Source of the DNA: JBAYJY01 sp041664945
GTDB taxonomy: Bacteria; UBP15; UBA6099
Length of the DNA stretch: 19,103 nt
Assembly: GCA_041664945.1 (NCBI GenBank)
Contig: JBAYJY010000085.1
Coordinates: 1-19,103, forward strand
Direction: 5' to 3'
A program made the translations under genes and the position numbers. Under the pieces are notes generated by a model that was given only the letters and a program-made list of their open reading frames with translations, was not told where the DNA came from and did no database searches. This document shows positions 14,236 through 19,103 of the stretch, one piece after another (position 1 is the first letter of the stretch; every line of letters begins with the position of its first letter).

Positions 14236-15522
14236 ATCGATAACGCGCTTGACGGCGGCGCCGTCGCGGACGATTGTGCTCGGTTCGACCAGCTTCAGGT
14301 GTATCGCGATTCCGAGCACGGTCTGCACCGCTTTTTCGAGCTTCTGGTGGAATTCCCTCAGCGCTCGCATGCCGTCCAAAAACAGGCTTTCGGTCACTTC
14401 GACCAGCAACTGCACTTCGTCTTTGGATTCCCGGCTCTCGACTACTATCTGATACTCGGGCAGGTCGCCTACTAAATTTCTCAGCACGGCTTCGATCTGC
14501 GCGGGGAAGATGTTGACGCCGCGCACTATGATCATATCGTCCGTGCGGTGGAAAACGCGCGCCATGCGGGCGAACGTGCGACCGCAGCCGCAAGCCTTGA
14601 GGTTCAGCGAGGTGATATCTCCCGTGCGGTGCCTTATGAGCGGGAAGCCTTCCTTCGCAAGCGTGGTGAGCACAAGTTCGCCAGTCGCGCCCTCGGGCAG
14701 ATTTTCGAGAGTCTCCGGATCAATGATTTCCGCTATGAAATGGTCTTCCTGTATGTGGAGTCCGGCGCGGGCTTCGCATTCTCCCGCGACGCCGGGGCCG
14801 AGTATCTCGGTCAGCCCGTAGTTGTCCGTGGCTTTAATCAGCAGCCGTTCTTCAATCTCGGTTCTCGTTGCTTCAGACCACGGCTCGGCGCCGAACAACC
14901 CGATTCTCAGACTCAGCGATTTCGGGTCTATCTTCATCTCTTCAATTTTATCAGCGATTGTGATGGCGTAAGCCGGAGTGCAGGCGAGCGCCGTGGTCTT
15001 GTAGTCTTTAATGATTTTGACCTGCCTGTCGGTGTGGCCGACAGAGGTCGGGATAACAGAGGCTCCGATCCGTTCTGCGCCCTGATGGAATCCGAATCCG
15101 CCGGTGAAAATGCCGTAGTCGAAAGCGATCTGAATAACGTCGTCGCGCGTGACGCCGGCGGCGAACATGATGCGCGCGCACAGATCGCTCCAGTTTTTGA
15201 GGTCGTTGCGCGTGTAGCCGACGACTGCGGGCAGGCCGGTCATTCCGCTCGACGAGTGAATTCGCACGATCTCGCGCAGCGGGACGGCGAACATGCCGTA
15301 CGGGTAGCTGTCGCGCAGGTCTGCCTTAGTCGTGAACGGAAGCTTGCGCAGGTCTGCGAGCGACTGGACGTCCTCGGGCCCGAGCTTTATTTCGTCGAAT
15401 TTCTTTTTGTAGAAAGCGACGTTCTTATAGCAGCGATAGACAATGGCCTGCAGGCGCTCAAGTTGGAGCTGGGCGATGTCGTCGCGACTCAGCGACTCAA
15501 TTTCCGGGTTCCAGATAGGCAT
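14227..15522 (-). CDS. paaK: Phenylacetate--CoA ligase (PaaK family)
   Basis: A 431-residue AMP-forming aryl-CoA ligase, the normal length for PaaK, which activates phenylacetate or related acids with ATP and CoA. Visible motifs are the phosphate loop SSSGMTGLP (90-98), FGAEPWSE, the adenine-binding DNYGLTEI, and RHRTGD with DDMIIVRGVNIFP in the hinge region. The extreme C-terminus reads DGAAVKRVIDNR, where most PaaK proteins have a GK just before RVID; the usual lysine position appears to be alanine. The ATG at 15522 shares its A with the livF stop (TAATG) and has GGAGG 10 nt upstream; a GTG nine bases earlier sits too close to that site. As the last gene of the liv operon, it suggests that the imported or derived substrate is an aromatic acid, perhaps from amino acid breakdown. 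Confidence 0.93.
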   Translation of the reverse strand: MPIWNPEIESLSRDDIAQLQLERLQAIVYRCYKNVAFYKKKFDEIKLGPEDVQSLADLRKLPFTTKADLRDSYPYGMFAVPLREIVRIHSSSGMTGLPAVVGYTRNDLKNWSDLCARIMFAAGVTRDDVIQIAFDYGIFTGGFGFHQGAERIGASVIPTSVGHTDRQVKIIKDYKTTALACTPAYAITIADKIEEMKIDPKSLSLRIGLFGAEPWSEATRTEIEERLLIKATDNYGLTEILGPGVAGECEARAGLHIQEDHFIAEIIDPETLENLPEGATGELVLTTLAKEGFPLIRHRTGDITSLNLKACGCGRTFARMARVFHRTDDMIIVRGVNIFPAQIEAVLRNLVGDLPEYQIVVESRESKDEVQLLVEVTESLFLDGMRALREFHQKLEKAVQTVLGIAIHLKLVEPSTIVRDGAAVKRVIDNR

Positions 15523-16256
15523 TATTCCCACACCTCCTTGTACCCTTTTCCGAGATAAGCTCTTTTAACAGCTTTGTTTTCCAGAAGCTCTTCGACCGAG
15601 CCGTCGATAGCGACGCGCCCGGTTTCGAGCACATATCCGCGGTCGGCGATTGAAAGCGCCGCGCGCGCGTTCTGTTCGATCAGCAAAATGGTTACGCCTT
15701 CACCGCGCAGCCTTTTCAAAGTCTTAAAAATGCCCGAAACGATGATCGGCGCGAGGCCCATGGATGGCTCGTCGAGCAGCAGAATTTTCGGGCGCGCCAT
15801 GAGGCTGCGCGCGATAGCGAGCATCTGCTGCTCGCCGCCGCTGAGCGTGCCGGCTGACTGGCTGAAGCGTTCCTTGAGAATCGGAAACAACTCTTCCGCG
15901 AGCTTGATGTCCTCGTTAATCTCCGCCTTGCCGGCTGACCGCGCGCGGTGGTAGGCGCCGAGAAGCAAATTGTCCCGGACGGAAAGCGAGGAGAAAACCT
16001 GCCTGCCCTCCGGAACCTGAGAAATGCCGCGCTTAACTATTTGAGCGGGCGAAAGCTTATGGATCGGCGCGTCGCGCAACAGAATCTCTCCGGCCGCCGG
16101 GCGCAGCAGGCCGCTGATCGTGTTCAGCAGCGTGCTCTTGCCCGCTCCGTTGGCGCCGAGAAGCGTCACAATCTCGCCCTCTCGCACATGGAACGATACG
16201 CCTTTCAGCGCGCTTATCGCTCCGTAATTCACTTTTAGGCTTCTAACTTTTAGCAT
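15522..16256 (-). CDS. livF: Branched-chain amino acid-type ABC transporter ATPase LivF
   Basis: A 244-residue ATP-binding subunit. The Walker A is GANGAGKST (34-42), the signature LSGGEQQ (138-144), and the Walker B/D-loop LLLDEPSMGLAP (about 159-170); VPEGRQVFSSLSVRDNL is typical of LivF. It pairs with LivG on the cytoplasmic face of the LivHM channel. The ATG at 16256 is preferred because family proteins begin with this strand (MLKVRSLKVNYG). A TTG at 16298 would add 14 atypical residues. No strong ribosome site precedes the ATG. The 121-bp gap upstream carries a hairpin repeat. The 3' end overlaps paaK by one base. Confidence 0.94.
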   Translation of the reverse strand: MLKVRSLKVNYGAISALKGVSFHVREGEIVTLLGANGAGKSTLLNTISGLLRPAAGEILLRDAPIHKLSPAQIVKRGISQVPEGRQVFSSLSVRDNLLLGAYHRARSAGKAEINEDIKLAEELFPILKERFSQSAGTLSGGEQQMLAIARSLMARPKILLLDEPSMGLAPIIVSGIFKTLKRLRGEGVTILLIEQNARAALSIADRGYVLETGRVAIDGSVEELLENKAVKRAYLGKGYKEVWE

Positions 16257-16298
16257 ACTGCAACCATCGCGGGCGGATACCCCGCTCCTGTGTATCAA

Positions 16299-16331
16299 AT
16301 GAATAAGCCCGAATCCCTATCGGCGGATTCG
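16299..16331 (-). repeat. Hairpin repeat copy 2, between the binding-protein gene and livF
   Basis: On the minus strand, CGAATCC (16331-16325) and GGATTCG (16316-16310) form a 7-bp stem with an 8-nt loop, followed by GGCTTATTCAT. It shares CGAATCCGCC, GATTCGGGCT and TTATTCAT in order with 7463-7498. It lies 43 bases upstream of the livF start. It could be an RNA processing or attenuation hairpin that adjusts binding-protein versus ATPase expression, or a mobile hairpin element. Confidence 0.5.
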
Positions 16332-16377
16332 AATTATAGGAAGACCCTGCCGCAACGGCCTGGCCCGCCCCGGCGGC

Positions 16378-17559
16378 TTATTTCAGCAAAACCCACTTGC
16401 CTTTTTCTATCTTAACCATCACGAACGCATCCTGCGTCAGCCCGTTGTGGTCCTTGGCCGAATAATTAAAAACGCCGTCCGTGCCGATGAAACCCTTTTT
16501 ATTCTCAATGTCGGCGCGAATCTTCTCTTTGTCCGGCCCGACATTTTTCAGAGCGTCGAAAACGAGCGTGATCGCGTCGTATGCGTGCCCGCCGAAATGA
16601 TCCGCGTTTTTGCCATACTTCGCCTTGAAGTCGGCTGCGAACTTCATAAGGACCGGTTTCTGCGGGTCGGTGTCCGGCAACTGTTCGGCGACAATCATGC
16701 GGCCGGCCGGCATTACGACGCCGTCCGCGGAGGCGCCGGCGAGTTCGACATATTTGTTATTGGCGACGCCGTGGCTCATGATGAGCGGAATCTTCATCCC
16801 GAGCTGTTTCATGTTGCGCGTGACGACCGCCGGCCCCGGATTCGTGCCCCAGCAGACAATCGCCTGCGCGTTCGTGCCTTTGATCCGCGTCAACTGAGAC
16901 GTCATGTCCGTGTCAGTTCCGTTAAATGTTTCTTTCGCGACAATTTCGAAACCGTGTTGCGGAGCGGCATTTTCCATTTCGTTCCGGCCGCTCATGCCGA
17001 ACGCGTTGCTGTCGTTTATAAAAGCTATTTTATTAACTCCCTGTTTTTCCAGATAGGACAGAATCTGGCCGACAGAGTGCCGGTCGGTCTGCGCCACCTG
17101 AAACACATACGGTTTAATTGGGTCAGAGATTTTCACGCCCGCCGCGCATGAGACGAGCGGCGTTTTCTTTTCCTCCAACCGGTTTACGACGGCGAGCGTC
17201 GTTCCCGTGAGGCTCGGCCCGATGATCGCTATTACATTGTCTTTTTCAAGCAATTTGTTCGCCGAAGTGACCGCTTTCGCCTCTTCGCTGGCGTCGTCCT
17301 CGACGATCAGTTCTACTTTATGGCCGTTGATTCCGCCGGCCTTGTTTAAATTTTCAACCAACATCTCGGCCGCTTCCTTTTCAGGAGTTCCGATGGGCGA
17401 GCCCGTGCCTGTCACGGAAAAAATCGCGCCGATTTTATATGTTTCCGACGCGGCCGATTCAGCGCTCTTGTTCTTTTTTGCGCAACCCGCGGCGAACACA
17501 AGAGCAACCGCGAGCGCGCCGATAAATACGAACAACAGTTCTTTTCTGACTTTTTTCAT
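16378..17559 (-). CDS. Branched-chain amino acid-type ABC transporter substrate-binding lipoprotein
   Basis: A 393-residue periplasmic binding protein of the LivJ/LivK (type 1 fold) family. A lipoprotein signal covers about residues 1-26 with lipobox LVFAAGC, so the mature protein is tethered to a membrane. The mature chain opens with YKIGAIFSVTGTGSPIGTP and contains GGINGHKVELIVEDD and IAFINDSNAFGMSGRNEM, all typical of the family. Ligand is not predictable; branched-chain amino acids, aromatic acids and amides are all known. The ATG at 17559 has GGGAGG 7 nt upstream, and upstream in-frame codons precede the signal peptide poorly. It lies between livG and livF, not at the end of the operon, 70 bp from livG. 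High expression from the strong ribosome site would fit a binding protein. Confidence 0.94.
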   Translation of the reverse strand: MKKVRKELLFVFIGALAVALVFAAGCAKKNKSAESAASETYKIGAIFSVTGTGSPIGTPEKEAAEMLVENLNKAGGINGHKVELIVEDDASEEAKAVTSANKLLEKDNVIAIIGPSLTGTTLAVVNRLEEKKTPLVSCAAGVKISDPIKPYVFQVAQTDRHSVGQILSYLEKQGVNKIAFINDSNAFGMSGRNEMENAAPQHGFEIVAKETFNGTDTDMTSQLTRIKGTNAQAIVCWGTNPGPAVVTRNMKQLGMKIPLIMSHGVANNKYVELAGASADGVVMPAGRMIVAEQLPDTDPQKPVLMKFAADFKAKYGKNADHFGGHAYDAITLVFDALKNVGPDKEKIRADIENKKGFIGTDGVFNYSAKDHNGLTQDAFVMVKIEKGKWVLLK

Positions 17560-17629
17560 TCTGATGCCTCCCGTTGACGATTTTTGCTGCGCGAACAAAG
17601 CAAAATCAACTGAAAATATGGTCAACGTC

Positions 17630-18406
17630 TCAGGCGTATTCCAAATCCTCTCCGAGATAAGCGGAGATGACTTTCGGGTCGTTTTGCACGTCCCGCGGAG
17701 CGCCGTCGGCGATTTTAACGCCGTAATCTATCACGACTACTTCATCGGAAATATTCATAACGAGTTCCATGTCGTGTTCGACGATCAGAATAGAAATTCC
17801 CTGGCTGTTGAGCTTGACGATCATGCGGCCGATCTCTGCCGTTTCCGAGGAATTGAGGCCGGCCGCCGGCTCGTCGAGCAGCAGCAACTCCGGTTCGGAA
17901 GCGAGCGCGCGCGCGATTTCGAGAAGCCGCTGTTTGCCGAACGGCAATGAACCGGCGGGCAGATTCGCATCGTCAGCGAGGCCGACCACTTCGAGCTTCT
18001 CAGCGGCCGATTCACGGATCGCCTTCTCCTCGCGCCTCATTCCAGGCGTTCGGAATATCGCGCCGGCGATTCCGGATTTGAACCGCCGGTGGCAGCCGAC
18101 CATCACATTTTCCAGAACGCTCATGTTGTGGAAAATCTGAACGTTCTGAAAAGTGCGGCAGAGACCTAAATAAGCCATCCTGTGCTGCGGCAGCCGTTCG
18201 AGCCGCTTGCCTTTGAATATAATGCTGCCGGATGTCGGCCTGTAAACGCCGCTGATCAGGTTAAAAACCGTGGTTTTGCCCGCGCCGTTCGGGCCGATAA
18301 GCGCCTTTACCTTGCCCGCCGTCACATTAAAGTCCAGTTCGTTGACCGCTAAAAGCCCTCCGAACCGCATAGTCAGTTTTTTTACTTCAAGCAGCGTATC
18401 AGCCAT
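17630..18406 (-). CDS. livG: Branched-chain amino acid-type ABC transporter ATPase LivG
   Basis: A 258-residue ATP-binding subunit. The Walker A is GPNGAGKTT (38-46); the Q-loop region CRTFQNVQIFHNMSVLENV (83-101) is typical of LivG. The signature is LPFGKQR (154-160), slightly diverged from LSYGQQR. The Walker B is LLLLDEPAAGLN (174-185), and the switch histidine is H211 (VEHDMELVM). It partners LivF beneath the membrane channel. The ATG at 18406 lies 2 bp after the livM stop, so the two are translationally coupled; the ribosome site is weak (GGAT). Nothing suggests loss of function. Confidence 0.95.
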   Translation of the reverse strand: MADTLLEVKKLTMRFGGLLAVNELDFNVTAGKVKALIGPNGAGKTTVFNLISGVYRPTSGSIIFKGKRLERLPQHRMAYLGLCRTFQNVQIFHNMSVLENVMVGCHRRFKSGIAGAIFRTPGMRREEKAIRESAAEKLEVVGLADDANLPAGSLPFGKQRLLEIARALASEPELLLLDEPAAGLNSSETAEIGRMIVKLNSQGISILIVEHDMELVMNISDEVVVIDYGVKIADGAPRDVQNDPKVISAYLGEDLEYA

Positions 18407-18408
18407 AA

Positions 18409-19103
18409 TTATCCGGCTCTCTTCGAGAGCGCCGACCTTATTTTGCCGGTCAGCAATTTGCCGCCGCCCAACAGGCCGGCCGGCATGAATATTACAACCA
18501 CAACCAGTATAAACCCGTAAATAATAACGTCGTAATCCTTAGCGCCGCGCAGGAATTCAGGCAGCGCGGTAAGAAGCGCCGCGCCGATAACTGCGCCCCA
18601 CACGCTCTCCGCGCCCCCTATGATTATCATCGTCACCACCAGTATCGAGTAGCTCAAACCAAAACCGGTCGGACTGATGAACGAGACGTAATGCGCGTAG
18701 AACCCGCCCGCCAGACCGGCGAATGCCGCGCTCAGCACGAATACCCTGACTTTGTAACCGCTTACATTGACCCCCATCGCCGCCGCCGCCACTTCGCTTC
18801 CGTGCAGCGCCCGCAGCGCCCGCCCGGCTCGCGACCGCACTACGTTTATCGCAATCAATACGCATAGAATCGCGAACGCCCAAAACAGATAGTAATACTC
18901 CAAATCGCCCGAAATCTCGCGCTTGAAAAAATCCAGCGCCGGAATGCTGACTATGCCCGACGGGCCGCTTGTCATCACCGCCCACTCGTTAAAAACGATA
19001 TGCGCGATTATGCCGAAACCGAGCGTGGCCACCGCGAGATAGTGGCCTTTAAGCTTAAGCGTCGGCTGACCGACGATCCACGCTATCAGCGCAGACAGCG
19101 CCA
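18409..19103 (-). CDS. livM: Branched-chain amino acid-type ABC transporter permease LivM, N-terminus beyond window
   Basis: The C-terminal 231 codons or so of a LivM inner-membrane permease; the reading frame is open to the window edge. The first visible residues (LSALIAWIVGQPTLKLKGHY, then LAVATLGFG) match the conserved LivM core. VVRSRAGRALRALHGSEVAA is the cytoplasmic loop that contacts the ATPases. Several membrane helices follow, including FGLSYSILVVTMIIIGGAES and VIIYGFILVVVVIFMPAGL. A GTG at 19032 is internal, not the start. With LivH, presumably encoded just right of the window, it forms the channel served by LivF and LivG. Confidence 0.94.
   Translation of the reverse strand, partial: ALSALIAWIVGQPTLKLKGHYLAVATLGFGIIAHIVFNEWAVMTSGPSGIVSIPALDFFKREISGDLEYYYLFWAFAILCVLIAINVVRSRAGRALRALHGSEVAAAAMGVNVSGYKVRVFVLSAAFAGLAGGFYAHYVSFISPTGFGLSYSILVVTMIIIGGAESVWGAVIGAALLTALPEFLRGAKDYDVIIYGFILVVVVIFMPAGLLGGGKLLTGKIRSALSKRAG

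Noticed and set aside
15085..15105. A further match to the hairpin repeat (AATCCGAATCCGCC) inside paaK
   Set aside because: It encodes the conserved GGFGFHQG segment and lacks the second arm, so the match is coincidental.
14548..15558. Long plus-strand open frame opposite paaK
   Set aside because: It is a shadow of paaK on the GC-rich complementary strand, with no recognisable motif and no ribosome site.

Overview
The window looks like a chromosomal segment from a Gram-negative-type bacterium. It encodes a lipoprotein transporter component and several envelope proteins with signal peptides or membrane segments. Most genes are GC-rich, tightly packed and on the minus strand. No rRNA, tRNA, CRISPR array or IS transposase is visible. 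The mix of FapA/DUF342, a V4R/DUF2378-like protein, a HAMP-cyclase, an SCP2 fusion and an anaerobe-style liv-paaK cluster would suit Desulfobacterota, Myxococcota or an uncultivated candidate phylum. The sequence alone does not decide between them.

Left part (1-7323, all minus strand). Reading in the direction of transcription, uvrC and ogt overlap by 4 nt and form a DNA-repair pair. Next come an FAD-dependent oxidoreductase and a XerC/D-type tyrosine recombinase, also overlapping by 4 nt. A small V4R-like cysteine-containing protein follows with its own -10 element, then a six-TPR protein, then the start of a FapA (DUF342) gene cut by the window edge.

Middle part (7324-14226, mixed strands, partly AT-rich). 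A plus-strand gene fuses a Gfo/Idh/MocA oxidoreductase to a C-terminal SCP2 domain. Downstream lie a membrane-bound HAMP-class III adenylate cyclase and, 43 nt later, a secreted protein joining a PhnD-like binding domain to an FGE/SUMF1-like domain without the usual catalytic cysteine pair. This two-gene module is bounded by a 76-bp direct repeat of the 3' end of the oxidoreductase gene. The upstream copy is part of the intact gene. The downstream copy is an orphan tail ending in a different stop codon. This is the geometry of an element integrated into the 3' end of a gene, or of a segmental duplication. Both repeat ends are followed by overlapping inverted repeats. An AT-rich PrsW-type intramembrane protease gene lies just beyond, on the minus strand.

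Right part (14227-19103, all minus strand). This is a branched-chain-amino-acid-type ABC transporter operon in the order livM (cut by the window edge), livG, substrate-binding lipoprotein, livF, paaK. It suggests import of an amino acid or aromatic acid coupled to CoA activation of an aryl acid. A hairpin upstream of livF shares its arms and flanks with a hairpin upstream of the oxidoreductase gene, so it may be a dispersed element.

The strongest candidate for something undescribed is the repeat-bounded cyclase plus PhnD-FGE module. It may be a sensor pair in which a periplasmic binding protein controls cAMP synthesis.
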